A stretch of DNA of 43,865 bases from positions 1-43,865 of the forward strand of contig CAXYYC010000023.1 of assembly GCA_964293815.1 (NCBI GenBank), written 5' to 3'. This stretch comes from CTSOIL-112 sp964293815. GTDB lineage: Bacteria > Pseudomonadota > Gammaproteobacteria > Burkholderiales > Burkholderiaceae. A program made the position numbers and the translations under genes. The notes below the pieces were generated by a model, which had not been told where the DNA came from, did not search any database, and was given only the letters and a program-made list of their open reading frames with translations. Below, in pieces: positions 26,158-35,675 of the stretch (position 1 is its first letter; every line of letters starts with the position of its first letter).

Positions 26158-27858
26158 TTATTCGCGGGTGACGGCATTAAGTGCGTTGTTCGGGTCGTAG
26201 TTCGCAGGGTCAATCGGTAAATGGTTGGAAATGTAGTCTTTCAACACATTCGCATCGGTAAAGCCTGAGTTGACCCAAGTCGGATGTACGCCTTTGAGTT
26301 TCGGATAGCCGTCACCGCCTGCTGAGGTAAAGTCATTGAGCGTCATGCGGTAGGTGGCATTCGGATCAAGTGGTTTACCGCCAATCATGACATGGGTCGC
26401 TTCGCCTTTGACGTATTTGATCGAAATACCGGCAAACTGCGGGAAGCCGCCCGAACCGGCGCTCATTTTGCCTATCACATTTAGGTAGTTTTGTACTTCA
26501 GCGCCCGTCAAATCGGCGTAACTGATTTGGTTGCCAAAAGGTTGCACTTTGAGTACATCGCGGTAAGTTAATTCACCCGCTGGCAAGGAGTCACGAATAC
26601 CACCGGAGTTCATGACAGCGAAATCTGCTTTGACCTTTTCGCGCATGGCGGTACCGACCAATACGCCGAGGTTGGTCGGCTGACTGCGCACGACGTCACG
26701 TTTGCCCATAAATTCGCCGGTGGATTTGCCCACTTTGATTTTTAAGGCTTCCTGACCTTTTTCTTGGAATGGCGTCAGCAGTTTGAGTAGTTTGGCATCT
26801 TCGGCAATTTCACTGCCATACAGCACCTTGGTTTTTTCACCCTTGTCATTGGTGACTGATTTTTTCAGATTGATCGGAATCAATTGGTATTTGAGTAAAT
26901 TGAGTTTGCCATCTTTGTATTCAAAATCCGCACGGCCAACGTATTTGCCCCATTCGTGCGCCTGTACAATCCATGCGCCATTTTGCTGATCGGGACGGCA
27001 CTCGCCACCCGGCACATAGGCATCATTGCGCGTGTTTTCCGCACTCATACACACGGGATTTTGCGAATGACCGCCAACGATCAGGTCGATGCCTTTGACT
27101 GCGCGAGCCAGCTCGACATCACCCGGCGCATTCGAGCCGTGTTGACCATCGGTGTAGTGCCCCATGTGGGTGGCGGCGATCACAATATCCGCGCGTTTGC
27201 GCAACTCTGGAACCAAGTCCGCCGCTTCGACAATCGGGCTGCGAAACACGATACCGTCTTTGCTGGCCGGATTCACTTGCGCCCCGCTGCGCCATTTACC
27301 ATCGTATTTCAGATTATCGGGATTGACCAATTTGCCGGTGTCGTCGGTGGTCAAGCCCATGACGGCGACACGCACGCCACCTTTATTGAAAATTTTGTAC
27401 GGCTCAAACATGCGTTGATCGCCACGGTAGATATTCGCAGAGAGGAATGGAAAGCCCGCCCAATGCGCTTGTTTTTTCAGCACTTCCAGCGAGTTGTCAA
27501 ACTCGTGGTTGCCCAATGCCATCGCGTCGTAACCAATGACTTTCATGCCTTTGAAATCAGGCTCGGCATCCTGCATATCGGACTCGGGCACGCCGGTGTT
27601 GATGTCGCCGCCACTGAGCACCAGCAGTTGCCCGCCTTGTTTGCGTACTTCGTTGCACACTTGGTCAACCAGCGTTTTTTGCGCGGCCAAACCATATTCG
27701 CCGTCTTGGTTCTTCCAGAAACGTCCGTGGTGATCGTTGGTATGTAAAATCGTGAGATGAACGGCTTGAGACTTTTGAGGTGTAGCGGCCAATGCCGTCA
27801 CGCCATAACCAGCCATCATTAAAGCCAAAGCCGCAATAGCCAATTTTTGATGTTTCAT
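26158..27858 (-). CDS. ushA: periplasmic UDP-sugar hydrolase / 5'-nucleotidase
   Basis: UshA hydrolyses extracellular UDP-sugars and nucleotides so the nucleoside can be taken up. The 566-residue product has a Sec signal (ending VTALAA), then the metallophosphatase domain with LHTNDHHGRFW, GGDINTGVPESD, ALGNHEFDN, ATHMGHY and GGHSQNPVC. The C-terminal substrate domain follows with NSGGIRDSLPAGELTY, VLKVQPFGN and NDFTSAGGDGYP. Length and motifs match E. coli UshA (550) closely. GGAGCG precedes the ATG. It stands alone between the nar cluster terminator and the DUF333 gene. Confidence 0.95.
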   Translation of the reverse strand: MKHQKLAIAALALMMAGYGVTALAATPQKSQAVHLTILHTNDHHGRFWKNQDGEYGLAAQKTLVDQVCNEVRKQGGQLLVLSGGDINTGVPESDMQDAEPDFKGMKVIGYDAMALGNHEFDNSLEVLKKQAHWAGFPFLSANIYRGDQRMFEPYKIFNKGGVRVAVMGLTTDDTGKLVNPDNLKYDGKWRSGAQVNPASKDGIVFRSPIVEAADLVPELRKRADIVIAATHMGHYTDGQHGSNAPGDVELARAVKGIDLIVGGHSQNPVCMSAENTRNDAYVPGGECRPDQQNGAWIVQAHEWGKYVGRADFEYKDGKLNLLKYQLIPINLKKSVTNDKGEKTKVLYGSEIAEDAKLLKLLTPFQEKGQEALKIKVGKSTGEFMGKRDVVRSQPTNLGVLVGTAMREKVKADFAVMNSGGIRDSLPAGELTYRDVLKVQPFGNQISYADLTGAEVQNYLNVIGKMSAGSGGFPQFAGISIKYVKGEATHVMIGGKPLDPNATYRMTLNDFTSAGGDGYPKLKGVHPTWVNSGFTDANVLKDYISNHLPIDPANYDPNNALNAVTRE

Positions 27859-27919
27859 AAACGCTCCTGATTGAGTATAAACAAATTGATTGAACCAAAA
27901 TCTGGCTTATTCTAATGCA

Positions 27920-27945
27920 AAAAAGGACGATTTAACGCCCTTTTT
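27920..27945 (-). terminator. terminator at the end of the nar cluster
   Basis: AAAAAGG-a-CG pairs with CG-c-CCTTTTT around ATTTAA. It lies just past the stop of the DsrE-like gene. Confidence 0.75.
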
Positions 27946-27969
27946 AGATGAAAGATAGATTACAAAAAA

Positions 27970-28290
27970 TCAGAAGGTTAAAGTTTTATCCGCCCATTCC
28001 ATCATGGCGACCAAATCCCCCATGCTGGAAATCGGACAAATCTCGGTTGATGGTAGGTCACGCGCGCGTTTACATGTGCCACAGCACCCAACCGTTCCGC
28101 CCAGTTGCGCAAACTCGTGTAATTGCGCTGGCACATTGAATGTCTCATGCGTGATCGACTCAATTTCCACGCCCGCGCTCATCAGAAAAATCCGCACTTC
28201 ATGCCCTGCTTTGAGCGACGCGTTGGCAAAACGCACGCCATTCCACGCTTTTTCGGGTTCATTGGTTTCAATCAGTAATCCAAATTTCAT
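27970..28290 (-). CDS. DsrE/DsrF-like small protein
   Basis: A 106-residue cytoplasmic protein with the DsrE-like fold: MKFGLLIETNEPEKAWNGVR, then ANASLKAGHEVRIFLMSAGVE, and a Cys-rich loop GCCGTCKRARDL, ending ISSMGDLVAMMEWADKT. Members of this family relay sulfur or form small oligomers; the Cys in the GTC position is the usual reactive residue. The start ATG overlaps the carbonic anhydrase stop (ATGA), so the two are translationally coupled at the 3' end of the nar operon. Whether it serves nitrate respiration, for example in sulfuration of the molybdenum cofactor, is speculation. Confidence 0.75.
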   Translation of the reverse strand: MKFGLLIETNEPEKAWNGVRFANASLKAGHEVRIFLMSAGVEIESITHETFNVPAQLHEFAQLGGTVGCCGTCKRARDLPSTEICPISSMGDLVAMMEWADKTLTF

Positions 28291-28952
28291 GACGCCTCCT
28301 GTAAAACGGTTTTTATTGAACACATCAACGGCGCGACCAATGGCGCAAACGCCTGTTGATCGGCGTCGTAGCCCAGTAACGAACCGGTCTGCATATCAAA
28401 ATACCAGCCATCCAATTGCACCTCTTGACACGCAACCTTCTCCGCCAACCACGGATACGAGAGCAGATTATTCAATGACACCAAAATTGCAATCCGCTCG
28501 CACATCTCGTAGGCGTTTCGCTCGGGAAACTGGCGAAACGCACTCAAAGCAGCATTTTTTGCACTGTCCGCGATGTCCAGCCACTTGGCTAAGGCACTGC
28601 CTCGCGGCGCAGAATTGTCCATCAAGCCTCTGATTCCGCCACAGCCCTTATGCCCGAGCACAATCACACGCTTGACTTGCAAAACCTGCACCGCGAACTC
28701 CAAAGCCGCCGCAACGCTGTCGTACTCACTTCGACCATCATACGGCGGAACCAAATTCGCCACATTGCGCACCACAAACATCTCACCCGGCTCCGTTCCC
28801 AGCAATGCAGGCGGATGCACACGAGAATCACAGCAACCGATCACCAGCGTATTGGGCTTCTGCCCTGTGCTCAATTGCCGATACAATGAATCATCATCAC
28901 CAAAATACTGCGCCTGATAACGCTTAAAACCACTTAATAACGGATCATCCAA
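28287..28952 (-). CDS. beta-carbonic anhydrase
   Basis: A 221-residue beta-class carbonic anhydrase interconverting CO2 and bicarbonate. The zinc ligands are CCDSRVHP (Cys41, Asp42-Arg44 dyad) and HKGCGGIRG (His and Cys about 60 residues later), with VRNVANLVPP and EFAVQVLQVKRVIVLGH in between. The only possible start is TTG 28952, since a stop (that of narI) lies ten codons upstream in frame; GGGAG 8 nt before it supports this. It begins 30 nt after narI and overlaps the DsrE-like gene by 4 nt, so it belongs to the nar transcript. Confidence 0.92.
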   Translation of the reverse strand: MDDPLLSGFKRYQAQYFGDDDSLYRQLSTGQKPNTLVIGCCDSRVHPPALLGTEPGEMFVVRNVANLVPPYDGRSEYDSVAAALEFAVQVLQVKRVIVLGHKGCGGIRGLMDNSAPRGSALAKWLDIADSAKNAALSAFRQFPERNAYEMCERIAILVSLNNLLSYPWLAEKVACQEVQLDGWYFDMQTGSLLGYDADQQAFAPLVAPLMCSIKTVLQEAS

Positions 28953-28982
28953 ATCACGCTCCCACGCAAAAGAATCAGCAAC

Positions 28983-29669
28983 TTATTTACGCGGACGAAC
29001 CAACTGCCATGAGCGATTCAGATACGAAACCGTGCCAAAGCCACTCCAAGCGTGTACCAAACGGGTGAACGGGAACACCACAAACACACTCATACCGAGG
29101 AACAAATGCAGCTTGAAGACCCAAGAAGCGCCAATGATATAGCTCGCCGCATCGCCACGGAAGGTCGCAATGTGTTGCGCCCAAGTCATCAATGCCACCA
29201 TTTCCTCACCATCCAAATGCTGCGCTGAGACAAAAATCGTTGACAGACCGGCGATCACCGTAGCCAACAACCACAGCAATACCAATTTATCACGCCACGT
29301 CGTGTTTTTCGCCAAGCGTGTGTTACCGAATCGGCGCGCGAGCAAAATCAACAGCCCTGCCAAACACATCACGCCCATGATCCCGCCGGCAACCATGGCA
29401 AACACCTGTTTCGTGCCATGCGAAACACCCAGCGTATCCCACACCGCCACCGGCGTGAGCAAGCCGACCAAATGCCCGAAAAACAGCCCCAAAATCCCCA
29501 CATGGAACAAAATATTACCCAAACGCAGTGAACCGGTATACAACACCTGAGACGACTCACTTTTCCACGAATACTGCTCGCGTTCAAAACGAATCAGCGA
29601 ACCGAGCAAAAATATCACGATGGCAATGTACGGATAAATCCCAAATAAAAACTGATGTAAGTAATCCAT
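28983..29669 (-). CDS. narI: respiratory nitrate reductase gamma subunit (cytochrome b)
   Basis: NarI is the membrane dihaem cytochrome b that oxidises quinol and passes electrons to NarH. The 228-residue product has five helices with the haem ligands in NILFHVGILGLFFGHLVG, TWAQHIATF and VFKLHLFLGM, and ends FTRLVHAWSGFG...WQLVRPRK as in E. coli NarI (225). Several Met codons lie near the start; the second of the tandem ATGATG (29669) has GGAG at the best distance. The quinol used could be ubiquinol or rhodoquinol, since the window encodes RquA. Confidence 0.95.
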   Translation of the reverse strand: MDYLHQFLFGIYPYIAIVIFLLGSLIRFEREQYSWKSESSQVLYTGSLRLGNILFHVGILGLFFGHLVGLLTPVAVWDTLGVSHGTKQVFAMVAGGIMGVMCLAGLLILLARRFGNTRLAKNTTWRDKLVLLWLLATVIAGLSTIFVSAQHLDGEEMVALMTWAQHIATFRGDAASYIIGASWVFKLHLFLGMSVFVVFPFTRLVHAWSGFGTVSYLNRSWQLVRPRK

Positions 29670-29707
29670 CATAGACTCCATTTCAAAAAACAACCCTCAA
29701 CCATCGG

Positions 29708-30349
29708 TCATGGACGCTGTGCGTAAAAATTAATCGGTGCAACGCTTGGCAAACTCGGACGATGGTTCAACAGCGGCTCAACCCCTTCCACATTCGGTCC
29801 GAAGGTTTCCAGCGCCTCATCCATATCTCGAATCGGCGGTACGGTCAGCGGCTCAGGCGCAACCGGCGAGAGCAAAATCAAGGCATCAAACACACAGGCA
29901 TACACCGAACCGTTTGCTTTGAGCTTTTGCCCGATGTGCGCCAAAACATGCACCGCATCGCCCAAAACATCCAGCGCCTCATCCTCGTCAATCATCGCCA
30001 AAAATTCTAAAAACAATGGCACATAATCCGGCAATTCATCCGCCATGACGTCAAAACCGTGCTTGCGGTATTCTTCCAGCAGATCAACCATCGCCTGCCC
30101 ACGCGCACGGTCTTCGCCGTGAACGTGCTCAAACAAATGCAGCGAATGCGACGGCGTGCGGTCAAAAGTCTGCACATAACGCTCCTGCAACTCGACCAAA
30201 TCTGTGCGTTCCAATGTATCTAACAGCGGCTCAAGCTGTGACAAAAACTCAGAGTCACGGCTGAACATCGTTCTAAAATCCGCCATCGCCGCCTGCAAAT
30301 CCGCTTCGGGGTAACACAATAGCGCCGATAAAGCTTTGTAAACGTTCAT
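29708..30349 (-). CDS. narJ: nitrate reductase assembly chaperone
   Basis: NarJ binds the NarG N-terminus and keeps NarGH soluble until the molybdenum cofactor is inserted and the complex docks on NarI. The 213-residue all-helical protein begins YKALSALLCYPEADLQAAM and has the family motif LVELQERYVQTFDRTPSHSL, then LFEHVHGEDRARGQAMVDL and DELPDYVPLFLEFLA. Its C-terminus is longer than the core fold. The start codon ATG follows AGGGG. It lies 12 nt after narH and 38 nt before narI. Confidence 0.94.
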   Translation of the reverse strand: MNVYKALSALLCYPEADLQAAMADFRTMFSRDSEFLSQLEPLLDTLERTDLVELQERYVQTFDRTPSHSLHLFEHVHGEDRARGQAMVDLLEEYRKHGFDVMADELPDYVPLFLEFLAMIDEDEALDVLGDAVHVLAHIGQKLKANGSVYACVFDALILLSPVAPEPLTVPPIRDMDEALETFGPNVEGVEPLLNHRPSLPSVAPINFYAQRP

Positions 30350-30361
30350 GTTTTCCCCTAA

Positions 30362-31927
30362 TCAATCTTTTGGTTCGGATTGTTGCTGATTATTGTTGCG
30401 ATCGCGACGCATTTCGTGAAACACAATCGGCGTGGCCTTTTTCTTGCCAAACAGATTCGCTTCAGACGTGCCGGTTGAGCAGCCATTGCCAAAGGTAAAG
30501 CCACAACTGGATTTGTCATCAAACGCGTTTTCCACCATCTCTTTGTGCGACGTTGGGATGACGAAGCGGTCTTCGTAATTCGCAATCGCCATGATTTGGT
30601 ACATTTCCTCGACTTGCGCGCCGGACAGATGCGTGCCTTTGAGCGTGGTTTCATCCACCGTTTTTTCGACCGATTTCGCACGCATGTAGCGGCGCATCGC
30701 AATCATGGTTTCCAAGGCTTTCAACACCGGCGTTTCATTGCCTGCGGTGAGTAAATTGGCCAAATATTTCAACGGGATGCGTAAATCTTTCACATCCGGG
30801 ATGATGCCGTTTTCCCCTACGAGACCGTTTTCCACCGCCGATTGAATCGGTGACAGAGGCGGGATGTACCATACCATGGGCAAGGTGCGGTATTCAGGAT
30901 GCAGCGGGAACGCGACTTTCCACTCCATCGCCATTTTGTACACCGGCGAATTCTGCGCCGAGTCAATCCAGCTTTGCGGAATGCCCTGCTTCAAGGCTTC
31001 GGCCTGAATCGCCGGATCGTTCGGATCAAGGAACACGCCCAATTGCGCTTCGTACAAATCCTGCTCGTTTTCGACGCTGGCCGCCTGCTCGATTTTGTCC
31101 GCGTCATACAGCAGCACGCCGAGGTAGCGGATACGGCCGACGCAGGTTTCCGAGCAGACCGTTGGCTGGCCGGATTCGATGCGCGGATAGCAGAAGGTGC
31201 ATTTTTCCGCCTTACCCGACGTCCAGTTGTAGTAGATTTTTTTGTACGGGCAGCCGGAAATACACATCCGCCAGCCGCGACATTTGTCTTGGTCGATCAA
31301 CACGATGCCGTCGTCTTCGCGTTTGTAGATCGAGCCGGAGGGACAGCTCGCCACGCAGGTCGGGTTCAGGCAGTGTTCACACAAACGAGGCAAATACATC
31401 ATGAAGGTGTTTTCAAAGGCCGCGTGCATGTCTTTTTGAATCCCTTCAAACAACGCATCTTTCGCACGTTTGTGAAATTCACCGCCCAAGTCATCTTCCC
31501 AGTTCGGCCCCCATTGGATTTTCTCCATCTTCTCGCCGGTCAGTACCGAAACGGGACGCGCGGTCGGCGGTGTTTTCATCTCCGGCGCATTTTGTAGATG
31601 CTCGTAGTCGTAGGTGAACGGCTCGTAGTATTCGTCAATCTGCGGCAGATTCGGATTGGCAAAAATATTGCTCAAAATTTTCATCTTGCCGCCCTGACGC
31701 GGTTGTAATTTGCCCGCATTGGTGCGAATCCAGCCGCCTTTGTATTTGACTTGGTTTTCCCACTCTTTCGGATAGCCAATGCCCGGTTTGGTTTCTACGT
31801 TGTTAAACCATGCGTATTCCACACCGTCGCGGCTGGTCCAGACGTTTTTACACGTAACCGAGCAGGTGTGACAGCCGATACATTTATCCAGATTCAGCAC
31901 CATGCCGATTTGGGCTCTGATCTTCAT
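30362..31927 (-). CDS. narH: respiratory nitrate reductase beta subunit
   Basis: NarH carries four iron-sulfur clusters linking NarI to NarG. Visible cluster motifs are CIGCHTCSVTCKNVW, CEHCLNPTCVASCPSG, CRGWRMCISGCPYKK (Trp in place of one Cys, as in the [3Fe-4S] site) and CTFCYPRIESGQPTVCSETC. The 521-residue product starts MKIRAQIGMVLNLDKCIGC at ATG 31927, 10 nt after narG. A 33-codon upstream extension lies inside narG and is rejected. The tail is Asn/Gln-rich (RRDRNNNQQQSEPKD), as in many NarH proteins. Confidence 0.96.
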   Translation of the reverse strand: MKIRAQIGMVLNLDKCIGCHTCSVTCKNVWTSRDGVEYAWFNNVETKPGIGYPKEWENQVKYKGGWIRTNAGKLQPRQGGKMKILSNIFANPNLPQIDEYYEPFTYDYEHLQNAPEMKTPPTARPVSVLTGEKMEKIQWGPNWEDDLGGEFHKRAKDALFEGIQKDMHAAFENTFMMYLPRLCEHCLNPTCVASCPSGSIYKREDDGIVLIDQDKCRGWRMCISGCPYKKIYYNWTSGKAEKCTFCYPRIESGQPTVCSETCVGRIRYLGVLLYDADKIEQAASVENEQDLYEAQLGVFLDPNDPAIQAEALKQGIPQSWIDSAQNSPVYKMAMEWKVAFPLHPEYRTLPMVWYIPPLSPIQSAVENGLVGENGIIPDVKDLRIPLKYLANLLTAGNETPVLKALETMIAMRRYMRAKSVEKTVDETTLKGTHLSGAQVEEMYQIMAIANYEDRFVIPTSHKEMVENAFDDKSSCGFTFGNGCSTGTSEANLFGKKKATPIVFHEMRRDRNNNQQQSEPKD

Positions 31928-31937
31928 AGTATTCTCC

Positions 31938-34900
31938 TTATTGAGCAGATGCTGTTTGAGTGGATGAATGGGACGAAGCATTCGCCGGTTGATCCATCCA
32001 ATCGACTTTGTCCATTTTGCGCACAATCACGAACTCATCGCGATTAGAGCCTACCGTGCCATAGTAGTTAAAGCCGTAGGACTGCTGGGCGTAGCCGCCG
32101 ATCATGTGCGTCGGTTTGAGTACGGCTCGGGTGACGGAATTATGAATCCCGCCGCGCTTGCCGGACATTTCCGCTCCGGGGACATTGACAATTTTTTCCT
32201 GTGCGTGGTACATCAAAATCATGCCGTCCGGTACGCGTTGGCTGACGACAACACGCGCAGTCAACGTACCGTTTAGGTTAAACGCTTCAATCCAGTCGTT
32301 GTCTTCTAAGCCCGCACGTTTCGCATCACCTTCTGAAATCCAAACATGCGGCCCACCGCGCGAAAGCGTGAGCATGCGCAGATTGTCGCTGTAGGTGCTG
32401 TGAATGCCCCATTTTTGGTGCGGCGTGAGGAAGTTCAGCACGATTTCAGGATTGCCATTGCTGTGTTTGCCGAGCATCATGTCGGTGGTTTTCAGGTCTA
32501 CCGCCGGACGATAGACGCAGAAGCCTTCGCCGAATTTGCGCATCCATTGGTGGTCTTGGTAAAACTGTTGGCGACCGGTGAGCGTGCGCCACGGAATCAG
32601 CTCGTGTACATTGGTGTAGCCGGCGTTGTAGGAGACTTCTTCGGACTCCAGCCCCGACCAAATTGGTGAGGAAATGATTTTGCGCGGCTGTGCCTGTATG
32701 TCGCGGAAACGGATACTGTCGTGCTCGCGCGGTTTGGCCAAATGCGTGTGGTCAATGCCGGTGAATTGGCTCAACGACTCCCATGCCTTAACCGCCACAT
32801 GACCGTTGGTTTCCGGCGCGAGGGTCAAGATCATTTCGGCCGCATCAATGGCGGTATTGAGTTTTGGCTGACCTTTACCCGCACCTTCGGTGGCGACTTT
32901 GTTCAGGCCACGCAGGATGTCCACTTCGTGCTCGGTTTTCCAAGTCATGCCTTTGCCGCCATTGCCAACTTTTTCCAGCAACGGCCCGACCGAGGTGAAT
33001 TTATTGTAAATTTGGCCGTAATCGCGCTCCACCACGGTCATCATCGGAATGGTTTTGCCCGGAATCGGTTCGCATTCGCCTTTTTTCCAGTCTTTCACGT
33101 CGAACGGTTGCCCCAGCTCTTGCGGTGAGTCGTGCATCAGCGGCGTCAATACGAGGTCTTTGCGCGTGCCGATGTAATCACCCGCGATTTCGGAGAATTT
33201 TTTGGCGATGCCTTTGTAAATTTCCCAGTCGGTTTTGGACTGCCACAGCGGCTGAACCGCTTCACTCAGCGGGTGAATGAATGGGTGCATATCGGACGTG
33301 TTCAGATCGTCTTTTTCGTACCAAGTCGCAGTCGGCAAAACAATATCGGCGTACAAGCAGGTCGTGGACATGCGGAAATCGAGCACCACGAGCAAATCGA
33401 GCTTGCCCTGTGCCGCCGGACGCACGGTGATTTCCTGCGGGGTGATGCAGTCGTCTTCGTCACCCAACACGGCGTTTTGCGTACCAAGCAAATATTTAAG
33501 GAAATATTCGTGGCCTTTGCCGGAGCTGCCTAAGATATTCGAGCGCCAGACAAATAAATTGCGCGGGAAGTTTTTCGGATTGTCCGGGTCATTGCACGAC
33601 ATATCGAGCGTACCGTTTTTTAGGCCATTCACGGCGTATTGCACCGGATCAACGCCCTGCTGCTGCGCCTGATCGGTCACATCCAGCGGGTTGGTACTCA
33701 ACTGCGGCGCAGACGGCAGCCAGCCCATGCGTTCGGCTTTGGCGTTGTAGTCGATCATGCTCATCGGCTCTAATTTGCCATGATGCGACGGCGCGAGAAT
33801 CTCGCTCATGCCGAGTTTTTCATGACGCCATTGGCTGGTATGCGCGTAGAAAAAAGAGGTGCCGTTCATCTGGCGCGGCGGACGATGCCAGTCCAAGCCA
33901 AAGGCCAACGGCGCCCAGCCCGATTGCGGACGGAGTTTTTCCTGACCGACGTAGTGACACCAGCCGCCACCCGATTGACCAATACAGCCGCACATCATCA
34001 GCATATTGATGATGCCGCGATAATTCATGTCCATGTGGTACCAGTGGTTCAAACCCGCGCCGACGATGACCATGCTCTTGCCGTGCGTTTGGTGCGCATT
34101 TTGTGCGAATTCGCGCGCCACCTGAATCACCATTTCGGCTTTGACGCCGGTGTGTTTTTCCTGCCATTTGGGCGTGTATGGAATGTCTTGCATGTAGTCG
34201 GTCGCGACCGTATCACTGGCAAACTCGGCCACGCCTCGGTCCACGCCGTAGTTCGCCACCAACAGATCAAATACCGTTGCCACCAAGACCGACGAGCCAT
34301 CGGCCAAAGTGATGCGGCGCGCAGGCACTTTGCGAATTTGGATGTCTTTGGAATTCGCTTCGTTTACACCGGCGAAATACTCAAAGCCCACTTCGGCCAC
34401 AGCGTCGTGTTTGCCGAGCAAGCTGAGCTGCGCTTTGACGTCAGTACCATTGGCATCCTCTGATTTCAGATTCCATTTGCCCTGCTCGCCCCAACGGAAG
34501 CCAATCGAGCCTTTCGGCGCGACGATGTCGCCGCTGTTCTCATCCACGACCAAGGTTTTCCAGTCAGGGTTATTGTCCTGCCCTGCGTTGCCGGACAAAT
34601 GGCTGGCGCGCAGGAAATACTCGGGCAGCAGTTTGTCGCCGTCGTCTTTGAGCACCACCAGCATCGGCATATCGGTCAAGCGGCGACAGTAGTCTTGGAA
34701 ATAATCCGACGGATTGTTCAGGTGAAATTCTTTCAAAATCACATGCCCCATCGCCATCGCCAGTGCCGCATCCGTACCCTGTTTCGGCGCGAGCCAGATA
34801 TCGCCGAATTTAGCCATTTCGCCAAAGTCGGACGATACCGCCACGGTTTTCGTGCCTTTATAGCGTACTTCGGTGTAAAAATGCGCGTCCGGCGTGCGCG

Positions 34901-35675
34901 TCATCGGCACGTTTGAACCCCAAACCATCAGATAAGTCGAGTTATACCAATCGGCAGATTCGGCCACGTCGGTCTGTTCACCCCAAATTTGTGGCGAGGC
35001 CGGTGGCAAATCGCAATACCAGTCATAGAACGACAAACACGCGCCGCCGAGTAAAGACAAATAACGCGAGCCTGCCGCATAACTCACCATCGACATGGCG
35101 GGAATCGGAGAGAAGCCAATCACGCGATCGGGACCGTAGTTTTTCACCGTGTAGGCATTGGCCGCGGCGATGATTTCCTCCACCTCGTCCCAAGTCGCGC
35201 GCACCATGCCGCCGAGGCCACGTTTGGCTTTATACTGCTTCGCGCGCTCAGGGTCTTGGCTGATGTATTCCCACGCGCCGACTGGCGTCATGGTTTTGCG
35301 CGCGTCGCGCCACAGGCGCATCAGATGCCCGCGTATCATCGGGTATTTCACACGCTGCGCCGAATACACATACCAGCTATACGACGCACCACGCGGGCAG
35401 CCGCGCGGCTCGTGGTTCGGCAGATCAGGCCGCGTGCGCGGATAGTCGGTCTGCTGGGTTTCCCAAGTAATCAAACCGTTTTTCACATACACCTTCCAAC
35501 TGCACGAACCCGTACAGTTCACACCATGCGTCGAGCGCACGATCTTATCGTGCTGCCAACGGCTGCGGTAGGCGTTTTCCCATTTGCGGTCTTCATCCAC
35601 CACCGCCCCATGCCCGTCTGAAAACGTGCTTTTCACTTTACCGAGAAAGTTCAATCTGTCTAAAAAGTGGCTCAT
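31938..35675 (-). CDS. narG: respiratory nitrate reductase alpha subunit (molybdoenzyme)
   Basis: NarG is the cytoplasm-facing catalytic subunit reducing nitrate to nitrite at a bis-MGD molybdenum centre. The 1245 residues match E. coli NarG (1247) along the whole length. The [4Fe-4S] ligands are His50, Cys54, Cys58 and Cys93 (HGVNCTGSC, then RGCPRG), one residue later than in E. coli. The molybdenum Asp lies in FYDWYCDLPPASP. The N-terminal NarJ/membrane-docking segment (SHFLDRLNFLGK) is intact. AGAGG precedes the ATG, and a strong terminator ends only 21 nt upstream (see the leader feature). Confidence 0.97.
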   Translation of the reverse strand: MSHFLDRLNFLGKVKSTFSDGHGAVVDEDRKWENAYRSRWQHDKIVRSTHGVNCTGSCSWKVYVKNGLITWETQQTDYPRTRPDLPNHEPRGCPRGASYSWYVYSAQRVKYPMIRGHLMRLWRDARKTMTPVGAWEYISQDPERAKQYKAKRGLGGMVRATWDEVEEIIAAANAYTVKNYGPDRVIGFSPIPAMSMVSYAAGSRYLSLLGGACLSFYDWYCDLPPASPQIWGEQTDVAESADWYNSTYLMVWGSNVPMTRTPDAHFYTEVRYKGTKTVAVSSDFGEMAKFGDIWLAPKQGTDAALAMAMGHVILKEFHLNNPSDYFQDYCRRLTDMPMLVVLKDDGDKLLPEYFLRASHLSGNAGQDNNPDWKTLVVDENSGDIVAPKGSIGFRWGEQGKWNLKSEDANGTDVKAQLSLLGKHDAVAEVGFEYFAGVNEANSKDIQIRKVPARRITLADGSSVLVATVFDLLVANYGVDRGVAEFASDTVATDYMQDIPYTPKWQEKHTGVKAEMVIQVAREFAQNAHQTHGKSMVIVGAGLNHWYHMDMNYRGIINMLMMCGCIGQSGGGWCHYVGQEKLRPQSGWAPLAFGLDWHRPPRQMNGTSFFYAHTSQWRHEKLGMSEILAPSHHGKLEPMSMIDYNAKAERMGWLPSAPQLSTNPLDVTDQAQQQGVDPVQYAVNGLKNGTLDMSCNDPDNPKNFPRNLFVWRSNILGSSGKGHEYFLKYLLGTQNAVLGDEDDCITPQEITVRPAAQGKLDLLVVLDFRMSTTCLYADIVLPTATWYEKDDLNTSDMHPFIHPLSEAVQPLWQSKTDWEIYKGIAKKFSEIAGDYIGTRKDLVLTPLMHDSPQELGQPFDVKDWKKGECEPIPGKTIPMMTVVERDYGQIYNKFTSVGPLLEKVGNGGKGMTWKTEHEVDILRGLNKVATEGAGKGQPKLNTAIDAAEMILTLAPETNGHVAVKAWESLSQFTGIDHTHLAKPREHDSIRFRDIQAQPRKIISSPIWSGLESEEVSYNAGYTNVHELIPWRTLTGRQQFYQDHQWMRKFGEGFCVYRPAVDLKTTDMMLGKHSNGNPEIVLNFLTPHQKWGIHSTYSDNLRMLTLSRGGPHVWISEGDAKRAGLEDNDWIEAFNLNGTLTARVVVSQRVPDGMILMYHAQEKIVNVPGAEMSGKRGGIHNSVTRAVLKPTHMIGGYAQQSYGFNYYGTVGSNRDEFVIVRKMDKVDWMDQPANASSHSSTQTASAQ

